Part shown: positions 1 through 9,955 of the stretch, piece by piece
Numbering within the stretch: the first letter of the stretch is position 1
How the letters are laid out: every line of letters starts with the position of its first letter
Assembly: GCF_963169125.1 (NCBI RefSeq)
Contig: NC_084801.1
Coordinates: 80,293,696-80,357,695, forward strand
Direction: 5' to 3'
DNA: 64,000 nucleotides
From: Humulus lupulus
Lineage: Eukaryota > Streptophyta > Magnoliopsida > Rosales > Cannabaceae
Notes under the pieces: generated by a model
Told to the model about the DNA's origin: nothing
Databases searched by the model: none
The model's input: only the letters and a program-made list of their open reading frames with translations
Program-made: the position numbers and the translations under genes

Positions 1-1328
1 ACTTATGATTGCACTTCACTCTATAGGTCAACCTTTGCACTTCACTTATGATTGCCATGTCATTGAACTGTAATTTTGGGGATAACCATAGTTATTTCAA
101 CTTTTTATTATTAAATATTATTATATTTAATATATTTTTATTTTAGAATTTGGTAGTTATATTATATATATTTTTATAACAGAAATAACATTTGAGTACG
201 GTTTTTTGCAGCAACAATTGAGTATGCTTTTAAATTCAAACACTTGTTTAAAAATATTTGAAGTTTATGTAGAGAAATTGTTAGATATATATTTGCTTGT
301 ATATGTAAATATGTAATTATATAAAAAAGATCATATAAGTTTTTCAGATTTACAACTTTTTCGTTATCAGCCACTTTTTTAAAATAACATTATCATATGA
401 ACAATCGAAGAAAAAAGAGAAAGTGAAGTATGAAAAAAGAAGAGTTTGATGGTGTTAAAGTTTACCAATTATGATTAACATTATGAGAGAGTTTATATCA
501 ATTCTTAGTTATTTGCTATTTGATATTATTGTGTTATAACGAAGTTATTAGTTATTCTGATGGAACATCCATGGAACAGAAGCTATCATTATAAATAACT
601 TTTTTGACTTATTAATTTTTTAATTTCTTCTATTTAGTTATTGATTTAAGGTTTATAACGTCAGATGTCTAATTGTGTGCTTTTCAAAATCACAGGGACG
701 ACAACAAGAAGAAGAAATTTCTTCTTGTGTTGGTCGATTTCAATATTGTTTGTTTGCTGGATAACGGTGGATAAATTTGCTTGAGTACAACATTTACAAC
801 AAATAAGTTCTCTCTTTTATTATATTTCATTTTATTGCAATGATAAAATTTAGGTTGTAGTTTTTATTTTGTTATTCTTCTAACGTAGTGTTTGCTTGTT
901 GATTTGTTTTGTAGGTTGCTTTAAGTTATAAAAGCCAAATGTGTGCCATTAGGAGTAACATTGTATTGATGTATTTCTCTTGGTCTTTCTATGGACATGT
1001 TGACACAGATTATTTAACAAGTTTTTGTTAAAGAATATAACAAGTTTGTTCTCCAATTTTCCAAAAGTATCCCTGGTTCATGGTGGTTGTACAAGCAATA
1101 ATGTTATTCATGGATTGACAGTACACTATTTGGGTGGATGATGAACTTATTTGGCTAAAAGAATCTCATCTTTATTATAGATTTATATGTTGTAAGACAT
1201 TATGATTATTTTGAATGAATTTATTTAATTGTTGACAAAAAACTGATTTTTTCACCACTTTCGTTTCCAATGAGAAATTTTCTATCAACACAAATTATTT
1301 CACATGAAAAAGAAAAAATAGAAACGAA
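1..1328. other. AT-rich DNA without a recognisable gene
   Basis: About 1.3 kb of AT-rich sequence. Both strands are full of stops and I recognise no protein family, RNA gene or element terminus. The first 55 bases hold a short direct duplication of the words ACTTATGATTGC and TGCACTTCAC. The stretch is continuous with 2672-4017 once solo LTR A is removed. Confidence 0.5.
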
Positions 1329-1619
1329 TTAGTATTTGAAACGCTTCAAAGCGATTTGCTTGAAGCGGCGAAATGGAGAAGAGCAAGGACAAGAATTATC
1401 TTCGTCACCACGTCCGTTGTCTTCGTAACGAGGATCCCATCCATCCTTGAGATCTATAGTAGCTCTGAAATCAAAATCGTTATCTTACATGACATGCTTT
1501 TTTTTCACTCGATTGATTTTGTAGGAGATCTTCGAGAGAAGTGTTGAATCAAGATAGTCCCCCAACTTCTTCTTCTTCTGTGTTTGTCTCTCATCCTTGC
1601 AAATCTCAGTCAAGTTCAT
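1329..1619 (-). pseudogene. possible host gene remnant (two exon-like pieces), unrecognised
   Basis: I do not recognise this. On the minus strand an ATG at 1619 opens a short lysine-rich reading frame that begins MNLTEICKDE and runs to about 1490. After a pyrimidine-rich tract ending in TTTCAG at 1465-1467 (a good splice acceptor), a second open stretch at about 1455-1329 reads DLKDGWDPRYEDN and then a Cys/Pro/Arg-rich tail closed by TAA at 1329-1331. Base composition here is less AT-rich than the flanks. It could be the end of a small spliced gene, a gene fragment, or chance. No donor site clearly pairs with the acceptor, so a joined product is not supported. Confidence 0.22.
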
Positions 1620-1895
1620 CACCTTGTATCGCCGTGAATCACGGGTCCGCCCACCTTTTTCGATGCAAAAAATTCCTCAGTCAAACAAATTCTGAAGCTA
1701 GAGAAAGAAAGATAGGGATTAAGAGATAAGTACAGATAGAGGTGGCTACGAATGGAGAGCAGAAGGCCGAATGAGACACCTGTAAATGTCTTCAGCTGAA
1801 GAAAGAGGACTTGAATGTTCGTCTGTGTTTTCTTCTGCCATAATTTATAATTTGATTGAAGAAAAAAAAGGAAATGGACTAAACTGAAATTATGA

Positions 1896-2666
1896 TGTAA
1901 CACCCTAAATTGCTAATAAGGTTTAGGACCTTGATTAGCGTGCTTGGAGGGCAATAAGTGAATTAATATGATAATATATGAATTTAAATGAATATGTGAT
2001 TAGAATGCATGTTTAGGTGGTATAAATATGCATGGGGCCCCGTTTGCATGATAGGGGTAAATTGGTAATTTTAGCCCGTTGAGGGCATAAATGTGATATT
2101 TGTATTATGTGGTTTGTACCACGTGGGTGTGGTGATATTAATGTGATGCAAATGCCGAGACGGTCCTAGAGAGCTAGATAGCTCAAAAGTCACAACGGGA
2201 TTTTATACCAGGCTCGGGGGGAACCTAGGGGTAATTTTGGAAATTTTGTGAGTTGAGTTGAGAATTTGAGTTTTCTTGCTGGGCTTCGGCTCACGGGTGC
2301 TCTGTGTTGCAGGTAAGGGCAAAGAGAAAGTCAACCAGCCATGAGTACGGAGAGCATGGGGGCGACGCGTACATGTTTGGCCTACCCAACCGCTTTGGTT
2401 GGGGATATTTTTGAGGAATGGCTGTACAAACCCTAGTTTTGATGGTTAATTACTTATAAACTTGTTTTGGGTTGTAAATATTTTATAAACCGAGTTCTGG
2501 GATCCCATATGTTAAACTCTTGAACTTTTAATGAAATCGAGTTTTTTCTAAAGATTACAGCCTAGACTTCTGTTTAATCACACTTTTGTTTGAAAAACTC
2601 GTCTAGCGAGTTGATTGCACATTTTAACCTCACTTGGTAACGGCTCTAAGGTAGTAGGGCGTTACA
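1896..2666 (+). mobile_element. Solo LTR A (Tekay/Del-like family, internally deleted)
   Basis: Starts TGTAACACCC and ends GGGCGTTACA, with the terminal inverted repeat TGTAAC/GTTACA. It is flanked by a perfect TSD, TATGA, at 1891-1895 and 2667-2671. The first ~340 bp match the start of the other family LTRs (TTGCTAATAAGG, then a GAGGGCAATAA box). The last ~400 bp match their end, including the conserved block from 2271 with AGGTAAGGGC. At 771 bp it is far shorter than its 2.1-2.4 kb relatives. The middle ~1.4 kb is missing, with the junction near 2235-2270. No internal region is present, so it is a solo LTR formed by LTR-LTR recombination that then suffered, or inherited, an internal deletion. 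Confidence 0.9.
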
Positions 2667-2671
2667 TATGA

Positions 2672-4017
2672 CTTCTAATTTATATAAATTTAATTCAAAT
2701 CTAGCTTTACACTCGCTTTTGGGCAAAAGCAAGAAAGTATTGTGTTTGTATATAATCTTAAAAGAACTTGTTTCACTAACTACCATGCATGGCTTCCGAA
2801 AATACGTATGCTGACTCACTTTTTGGGGTAGCCAGAAATTCTGATAATCTTTACGGTCTAGCACCACCATCACCACACCATCCCTCATGCCATTGCTTGG
2901 ATGCTCTGATTTCCATGACTACCACCAATGTCGATCAATTAAGAAAATGAAGACTATGGTGTTGTCCGTGCTACCAAGGCATATCGATGGTGAATTATCG
3001 TATATTATCGCTTCCGCATTGGATGCCACTGAATTCATTTGGAGAAATTTGACTTAACTCATATTCTGGGAGATTGTTCTCCTACACCGAGGGACTAGTA
3101 GTACCTTTCTTCGGAAATGGTAGTAAATGTCACTTGCTGTTCGGTGGTGTGGCTGCGGAGACATCATCTCGGGTGGGTGATTCGGGAGTAGAAGGTGTCT
3201 GCGATGAGTATTTTTTGAAGTGGCCATTTAAATGTCCCTGCATTGGAAATGTTCGTATGAACTTGTGTTAATATTAAAAAGAACAATATCTCAATTCTAT
3301 TATTCGACCATAAACAATGAGTAATGGAGGTACCTCTGAACTTGTGAGCAGGGTTTATTCCATCCAATATTTGAATCTGAGAATGAGAAGAGGTAAGAAC
3401 CAATTCATATGGGTTGGTGGGACAAAGCTGTTTCATTATCATTTCGGTTAAGATTATAAGTTTGAAACAAAACACTCAGAAAGAAGCACGTTCAAAAGTT
3501 TGTATTTACTTGAAAATAAGAAATATTTTTGGCGTGATAATTCTTCTTGAATTGGAAATCAACCAGACTTCTTTGACTAAATTTGCAAACTGGGTCACCA
3601 AAGACAATGAATCAATGAAGCCAAAAATAAATGAATGTTTAAGAGTTTAAGATCACCACGAGTGTAATTGCATTAGATTGGCCTATCCATGTGTAATATT
3701 GTATGGGGGAAAAATCCCTCTTGTGCATCTGATGCAAATGAATCAGATTGGGCTATCCGTGTGTAATCTTGCTTTCCAATGGAGTATCCGTTTTATTTTA
3801 TTTTTAAACAAAAAGAACACCATGAGAGTTACTTTCTTTGTCCTACCTTCTATTGTTTACATGCGACACATACAATAAGGCGCGACTTGCAACCACGCAC
3901 AAAAGTTCATAAGTCGCTGAAAAGACAAGCAATAAAAGGCCTAAGGGCCAGTACAAAAGAAAGAAAGAAAAGAGAGAAAAGGAGAAGAAACAACAAAGCA
4001 ATTGCAAAGGCCCATTT
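2672..4017. other. unassigned DNA between solo LTR A and the copia element
   Basis: The longest open frames are about 100 codons and none is recognised. One plus-strand stretch around 2955-3056 (PRHIDGELSYIIASALDATE) looks protein-like by composition but is soon closed and matches no family I know. The end (3880-4010) is purine-rich with AAAGGCCTAAGGGCC and GAAAGAAAGAAA runs. Confidence 0.45.
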
Positions 4018-4537
4018 TGTAATTACAACCTCAAAACAAGAACATAAAACACACCATAAACCAGAAACAATTGATCAATAATTAATCATAAAGACAAAAA
4101 ACTAGTTTAATCAAGGAATCAAAACTAAACAGAAATGAAACATAAAGAGGAACACAAACACATATGTGTTCGAATGAGTGTTGGCTAAACACCACTCTAC
4201 TCCACGGCCAAACCAGCCCCAAGGGCTTGATAATCTCTTTATTGATTCTGAGTTTCAATCTGTACAACAATGGAGTCTAGCTCCAATAGTTATCTCTTTA
4301 CAGTAGTACAAGATCTCTCTAGGCTCACTGATATCTCACTCTAAATATTACAAAGAATAGAAATCGAAAATTAAATGAATTACATGATAGAAGAGGAGCC
4401 TTATATACACGTGAGAGGTAAGCAACTGACTTAACCTCTAAGACCCAGTACCAACTATCATAACTGAATTTTGAATATTAAGTTATGGTGTCCAATAATA
4501 GCCGAGTTGACCTTGAGCATTTGACCAATACTTAACA
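4018..4537 (-). repeat. 3' LTR of the copia element
   Basis: Read on the minus strand it starts TGTTAAGTATTGG and ends with a TACA terminus. It is 520 bp against 500 bp for its partner. Most of the length difference is one ~20-bp indel near 4148-4168, where this LTR has an extra run with ACACAAACACATATGT. Several scattered substitutions separate the two LTRs, so the insertion is not recent. Confidence 0.93.
4401..4413 (-). promoter_or_regulatory. TATA box and G-box-like CACGTG in the copia 3' LTR
   Basis: On the minus strand the LTR reads CACGTG then TATATAAGGC, a plausible core promoter. The partner LTR keeps the TATA sequence at about 9009-9015, but its hexamer is CACATG on the plus strand, so the G-box palindrome is lost there. 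Confidence 0.5.
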
Positions 4538-4551
4538 ATCACCCACCTTGG
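4538..4551 (-). other. polypurine tract of the copia element
   Basis: On the minus strand, CCAAGGTGGGTGAT directly abuts the 3' LTR. AAGGTGG just before the LTR is typical of plant copia elements, where it primes plus-strand DNA synthesis. Confidence 0.8.
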
Positions 4552-4597
4552 TTAAATGCTTGACATTAGCATCTTGAGTTGGTTATAAATTGGAAAT

Positions 4598-5451
4598 TTA
4601 GCAGCTAAGTATATTGAGCAAGTTTAGAAAGTGCCTAAACTTGCTGTAGGGAACATACTTGGTTAAAATATCTACTGCATTATCCATAGTGCCAACTTTC
4701 TGGACTTGAACTTCATTTCTTCCAACAACATCTCTGATAAAATGATGTTTGATGTCTATGTGTTTAGACCTCTCATGGAACATAGGAATTTTCATCAAAT
4801 GCAAAGCACTTTGGTTGTTACATAGCACTGTAATGTCTTCTAAATTGTACCTCATTCACCTGTGAAGCCCTTCAACCATATAGCTTCTTTAATGGCCTCT
4901 GTAGTAGCCATATATTCTGCCTCTGTACTTGACAGTGCCACAACCTCATGCAAAATTGATTTCCAACTGATGCATCCACCTAATGCTATAGATGCATAAC
5001 CTATCAATGACCTTCTTGTATCCAAACCCCCTGCATAATCAGAGTCTACATAGCCTTCAATCTCAGTTCTATACTCTGAGTTTGCACTATACATAAGTCC
5101 AAGGTCTAGGGTACCTTTGACATATCTCATGATCCATTTCAGGGCCTTCCAATGTTCAATTCCTAGATCTGAGATGAATCTACTTACCACACTTAGTGCA
5201 TATGCTAAATCAACACATGAAGCATAGGCTATCTTGTCCATGTCTTCTTTGTCATCTTCAGTCTTGGATGCTTGTTCCTCTGAGAGCTTGAAGTGGGGTG
5301 TTAGAGGTGTTGTAACAAGTTTTGATTCTCTCATATTGAACCTGTTCAGGACCTTTTCAAGGTAGCTTTTCTGAGATAAGAACAAGTGTTTTGGTCTTGA
5401 TCTTATGATGTCAATTCCCAGAATTCTGTTAGCAGTACCTAGATCTTTCAT
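4598..5451 (-). pseudogene. copia pol: RT C-terminal part and RNase H
   Basis: Two overlapping minus-strand frames (5451-4852 and 4855-4598) together cover the end of RT and the RNase H domain. Visible marks are ILGIDI, the Y(V)DSDYAGG block, the LSSTEAEY block with its catalytic acidic residue, the NNQSA motif and the KHIDIKHHFIRD block at the end, all standard for Ty1/copia. RNase H would degrade the RNA strand of the RNA/DNA hybrid during reverse transcription. A single frame change near 4852 separates the last 85 codons, so the product would be truncated. Confidence 0.9.
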
Positions 5452-5493
5452 TTCAAATTATGACCCCAATTTTCTCTTGAGCCCACCAATCTT

Positions 5494-6075
5494 TTATCTA
5501 TCCTTGCCTTTGATCAGAATGTCATCTACATATAATAGTAAGTATACGAATCTATTATAGTAGACACATGGATCATAGCTACTCTTTGTATAGCCTATAT
5601 GAGTCATAAACTCATTGAACCTTAAGTTCCATTGTCTTGGTCCCTGCTTTAGGCCATACAAAGATTTCTGTAACAGACATACCTGATTTGGCTTGTTGCT
5701 TTTGAACCCTTCAGGTTTAGCCATATAAATTTTCTCTTCAAGCCTTCCATGCAAGAAGGTTGTCTTAACATCCATTTGATCCATTTGTAGATCATACTTG
5801 GCCACTTTGGCCATTATCACTCAAATTGATGTTTGCTTCACAACAGTTGAGAAAATGTCTGTAAAATCTATACCCTCTCTCTGGTTGAAGCCCTTGGCAA
5901 CCAATCTAGCTTTATATATGATTTTCTCTCCTGGTAGACCTTCTTTTATTCTGAATATCCACTTGCAACCTATGAGTTTTTGTCCCGGAGGCTTCTTTAA
6001 TGTTAGCCAAGTCTTGTTCTTAGTAAGAGAAGCCATTTCTTCCTGAATAGCATTGTTCCATTTATTATTGTCACT
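5494..6075 (-). pseudogene. copia pol: reverse transcriptase core
   Basis: Minus-strand frames carry the copia RT signature. First comes a block with ARLVAKGFNQREGIDF, then a stop at about 5821, then MDVKTTFLHGRLEEKIYM, LYGLKQGPRQW and the catalytic YVDD (5521-5532) followed by ILIKG. The polymerase motif is intact at sequence level. The interruption at 5821 and a frame loss after 5494 split the domain. Between 5452 and 5493 the frame leading into ILGIDI is shifted. Confidence 0.93.
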
Positions 6076-7393
6076 GCTATTCATTGCTTGTTGAAAGGTT
6101 GTTGGTTCTGTGCTTTCAATCTCTTCTGCTGTATTTAGAGCAAATGTTGTATAATTAGCATATCCAAGTCTGTCAGGTGGTGTTAGCTTTCTTCTTGCCC
6201 TATCCTTGGCCAACTGATAATTGTCTAGATCTGTCTGAGCTGTTTCACCACTTGAATGAACTTGATCTTCATCTTCTAGATTCTCTGAATGCCATGGTGA
6301 GTTATTTTCTTCAATCTGAACTGGTATGCTTCTCTGAATGCTTGTATCACTTGCTTTGTCTTTCACTGAACCATCTGTTTGTACCATAGCCATTTGATCT
6401 TCCTTGAATACCACATCCCTACTTATGATACACTTCTTGTGACCCTCTTCTAAACACCACAATTTGTAGCCTTTAATTACATCAGGGTATCCTAAGAACA
6501 TACATTTCAGTGCTCTTGTTTGGAGTTTGTCTTGCCTTACTTGGACATAGGCAAGACATCCAAATATTCTCAAGTGATCCAGCTTAGGTGCTGCTCCTGT
6601 CCACATCTCTTCTGGAGTTTTCAGATTAATTCCAGTGGATGGACACCTGTTTATGAGATAACAGGCTGTCTTTACTGCTTCTCCCTAGTAATTTCTCTCT
6701 AAATTTGCCTCTTTGAGCATGCACCTAACTCTTTCAATCAAAGTTATGTTCATCCTTTCTTCAAGTCCATTTAGTTCAGGGGCTTTGGGAACAGTTTTAT
6801 GCCTTGCTATTCCTTTCTTGTCACGATAAGCATTGAATTGTCCTGAACAGAATTCGAGACCATTATCTGTTCTCAATTTTTCTACCTTCTTTCCAGTTTG
6901 AGTTTCCACCAGTTTCTTCCACTTAAGAAAAGTTCAAATGCCTCATATTTTGTCTTCAATAAGAACACCCAAACTTTCCTTGAGTAATCATCCACAATGC
7001 TTAAGTAATAGTTGGCACCTCTTAGTGATTGAACCTATGAAGCTCCTTATAGATCAAAATTCACATAGGCCAAGGGTTCCTTGGTTGTGTGCACTCCAAC
7101 AGAAAATTTAACCCTAGAGCTCTCCCCATGACACACTCTTCACAAAACTTCAGTTTCCCATCCAATTTCTCTTTCAAGAAACCTTGTTTATTCAATTCCA
7201 CCAGACCTCTTTCACTGACATGGCCTAGTCTCATGTGCCACAGCTTGGTGTTGTCAATACTAGCTCTTCCAACCGTTGTATCTACATTCCCTTTAGTAGC
7301 AATATCAACTTTTCCAACCTCTGTCTTCCCTACCAGAACATAGATCCCATTCTTAAGTTCACCTTTCATAACAACGATTGATCCTTTCAGAAC
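6076..7393 (-). pseudogene. copia pol: integrase
   Basis: Integrase is readable in pieces. An N-terminal zinc domain at about 7250-7120 has HMRLGH and then CEEC. The catalytic core follows, with NFDL near 7030, VDDYSRKVWVF near 6970, the second aspartate in TDNGLEF (near 6860) and the glutamate region in EERMN (near 6745). The C-terminal part reads LRIFGCLAYV and FLGYP (near 6500). At least three stops or frame changes break it: 7061, near 6910, and a TAG at 6685 where TGG (NYWGEA in relatives) would be expected. It would integrate the cDNA; this copy cannot encode a full enzyme. Confidence 0.9.
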
Positions 7394-7690
7394 CTAAAGT
7401 GAACTTTCAATCTTGATTGTACAACCCTTTGAGGTCAATTCATCAACTGATAACAAATTTCTCTTGAGTGCTGGCACATATCTCACCTCAGTCACAGTTC
7501 TTTGTACACCATCATGCATTTTTATCATAACAGACCCTATACCCACAACTTTACAGGCTTTGTTATCACCAAGTAGGACTAAACCACCAGTTATGACATT
7601 GAATTCACAAAAGAACTCTCTGTGAGGAGTCATATGGAAGGAGCAACCTAAGTCAACAATCCATTCTTTAGCAGTTTCTTAACTTGAGAC
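7394..7690 (-). pseudogene. copia pol: aspartic protease with altered active site
   Basis: The minus-strand frame reads WIVDLGCSFHMTP, then LGDNKACKVVGIG and LLSVDEL, the usual copia protease blocks. The active-site triad, normally D-S/T-G, is D-L-G here: Asp codon 7652-7654, Leu TTA 7649-7651. TTA can arise from the serine codon TCA by one C-to-T change. Loss of the hydroxyl residue should abolish or cripple Gag-Pol processing. A stop at 7394 ends the frame before integrase. Confidence 0.85.
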
Positions 7691-7769
7691 TACTATAACA
7701 TCACCTGGGTCATAACCATCTGATGCAACACCAACATCTCCCATTTCCTTTCCTTTGGCTCTCTTCAGC

Positions 7770-8566
7770 TTTGCTTGTAAAGCCTTGCATTTATCTCTAA
7801 AGTGACCCTCTTTCTTACAATTCTACCATTGTTTTCCTGACCTTGATTTTGATTTTGATCTTTGACCATGGTGATTGTTCTTGTTTCTGTTGTTTCCTTT
7901 ATAGTTTCCATTGTTTGTCTTGTTCCCACCTGATCTTGAATCCATGTTCTCTGATCTGCCTCGAGCAAATAACCCTTCACCACTGCTCTCACCCTTTTCT
8001 TCAGACCTCGTCTGTATTTCTTTAGAATTCAAAGCAGCTTTCACCTTTGACATAGTCAAGGTGTCATTTCCATACAATATAGTATCCAAAAAATGCTCAT
8101 AAAATTTTGGTAATGAACTAAGTAAAAGAATACCTGGATCTCCATCATCAATCTTGGCCCCGATGTTGTTGAGATCCAAGACGATCTTATTGAATTCATC
8201 TATGTGTTTCCTGATTTCTTTGCTTTCATCCATCTTGAGAGTATAGAGCCTCTTATTTAAATAGAGTTTGTTGGCTAATGATTTCTTCATGTAAATGGCA
8301 GCTAACTTCTCCCATAAACCAGCAACAGTCTCTTCACTTGACACTTCTCTTAAAACCTCATCTTCAAGGCTGAGTAGTATTGCACTATGTGCCTTTGGTT
8401 CAATTTCCTTTATCTTCTTCTTGTCATCTCCAAGATTCTCAAGCTCTTCTTTGTCAATAGCTTATGAAATCCCTTGATGAATAAGAAAAGCCTTCATTTC
8501 AATCCTCCATAAGCTGAAGTCATTAGCTCCTGTAAATTTGTCCACTTCAAACCGTGCAGAAGCCAT
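7770..8566 (-). pseudogene. copia gag (UBN2 type) with broken zinc knuckle
   Basis: The most likely start is ATG at 8566 (MASARFEVDKFTG), the standard opening of plant copia gag, shortly downstream of the PBS. A TAA at 8462-8464 interrupts it. The frame then continues through the capsid-like domain (WEKLAAIYMKKSL, LNKRLYTLKM, LLSSLPKFYEHF) and a basic Asn/Ser-rich linker. The CCHC knuckle at 7787-7831 ends in CKKEGHFRDKC, but the first cysteine position is W and the next codon is TAG (7823-7825). The nucleic-acid-binding knuckle is therefore both altered and untranslated. Confidence 0.9.
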
Positions 8567-8627
8567 TTGAGATCAAATCTTGATCTTTCTTGAAACCTTG
8601 ATACTATTCTTGATGGCCCTCGAACCT

Positions 8628-8641
8628 GGCTCTTGATGCCA
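8628..8641 (-). other. primer-binding site of the copia element
   Basis: The minus strand reads TGGCATCAAGAGCC about five bases inside the 5' LTR. It resembles TGGTATCAGAGC, complementary to the 3' end of initiator tRNA-Met, with one substitution and one inserted A. Confidence 0.75.
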
Positions 8642-8646
8642 CTTGT

Positions 8647-9146
8647 TGTAACCACAACCTCAAAACAAGAACATAAAACACACCATAAACCAGAAACAAT
8701 TGATCAATAATCAATCTTAAAGACAAAAACAGGTTTAATCAAGGAATCAAAACTAAATAGAAATGAAACATAAAGAGTCGAATGAGTGTTGGCTAGACAC
8801 CACTCTATTCCAAGGCCAAACCAACCCCAAGGGCTTGATAGTCTCATTATTGATTTTGAGTTTCAATCTGTACCACAATGGAGTCTAACTCCAATAATTC
8901 TTTCTTTACAGTAGTACAAGATCTCTCTAGGCTCACTGATATCTCACTCTGAATATTACAAAGAATAGGAATAAAAAATTGAATGAATTACACGATAGAA
9001 GAGGAGCCTTATATACACATGAGAGGTAAGCAACTGACTTAACCTCTAAGACCCGAGTACCAACTATCATAACTAAATTTTGAATATTCAGTTATGATGT
9101 CCAATAATAGCCTAGTTGACCTTGAGCATTTGACCAATACTTAACA
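8647..9146 (-). repeat. 5' LTR of the copia element
   Basis: Partner of the LTR at 4018-4537 with the same TG..CA ends. It lies upstream of the PBS and gag on the minus strand. It lacks the ~20-bp segment described for its partner. Confidence 0.93.
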
Positions 9147-9365
9147 GTCCACATACACATAAAAGTAGTGTTCTACAAACTCTTTGGTCTCCATAAAGTC
9201 CTAAAAGGGTTAGGCCCCAGAAGACTCAGCACGATCCTCATTAGCTTTGTCCCCATCTCAGAGGCCTCCAAAGCTCTGTGACATTCTTGCATCTCAGATT
9301 CAATCTAAGCTTGACACTAGACCTCCTGAACAACGCAGCCCTCAAGAACTCCAAGGAGCTAGTTG
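9147..9365. other. short unassigned stretch between the copia element and LTR X
   Basis: 219 bp with no recognised gene. The last five bases, AGTTG, are the left TSD of element X, so the stretch is continuous with 15472 onward. A minus-strand frame has protein-like composition (DFMETKEFVEHYF) but contains several stops. Confidence 0.4.
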
Positions 9366-9828
9366 TGTAACGACCCAGATTTTTAAGACTCGATAATGCG
9401 AAAATATAAATGTTTTCATTTAACCAAAAGTCTCAAAAACCCGTATAAAAAATACTTTTTAATAGTCGAATGGCCATACTTAACATTTAATACAAACATA
9501 TTTTAAAAAGAGTAGAGTGAGCCTAGTTTATGAAAATAACACAACATTTTCAAAAATAAAACGGCTTCCCAAATGGTTGGCCCACATGTACATTTGCAAG
9601 GCAGACTCCAGTGATCACTGCTCTGCTTTGCCCTTGTTCTTACCTACAACAAGAAACAACTAGGTAATCGAAAATGCTTAGTAAGTTCAACTTTAAAAAA
9701 AAAGTATCCAGGGAATTAGGGTTCTGGATCCATCCGGAACCTACACAATCAATTTCAAGAACGCAAAAGCGTCCTGGAAAAATTATGGTCATGCTTGATA
9801 ACCAATGACAAATTATTTCATATAAAAA

Positions 9829-9955
9829 GATAAATTCCTACACTCAAAAAATCCCAAAATAAGCAGATATAATATATCACAACTATTTCTTATCAACAAA
9901 TAAATCCCTGCACTCAGAAAATCCCAAAGCAAGCAGATATAATATATAACAATAT
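9829..9955. repeat. two-copy tandem repeat, ~68-70 bp
   Basis: Two imperfect copies in tandem. Each has ATAAAT(T/C)CCT(A/G)CACTC, then AAAATCCCAAA and AGCAGATATAATATAT. It lies inside LTR X. Confidence 0.85.

Larger units (their letters stand above)
4018..9146 (-). mobile_element. Ty1/copia LTR retrotransposon, two LTRs, degenerate
   Basis: Two direct repeats (4018-4537 and 8647-9146) bracket a minus-strand gag-PR-IN-RT-RNaseH order, which is the Ty1/copia order. An iMet-type PBS lies beside the right (5') LTR and a purine tract beside the left (3') LTR. The total length of 5.13 kb is normal for plant copia. The coding part is broken by many stops and frame changes, the protease active site is altered, and the gag zinc knuckle is damaged, so the copy is not autonomous. 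No exact TSD is visible: CATTT precedes 4018 and GTCCA follows 9146. A GCCCA three bases further out on the left is a one-mismatch candidate. Confidence 0.95.

Noticed and set aside
4010..4017. TSD of the copia element
   Set aside because: GCCCA/GTCCA match at 4 of 5 bases, but the left copy is three bases away from the LTR; not strong enough to claim.
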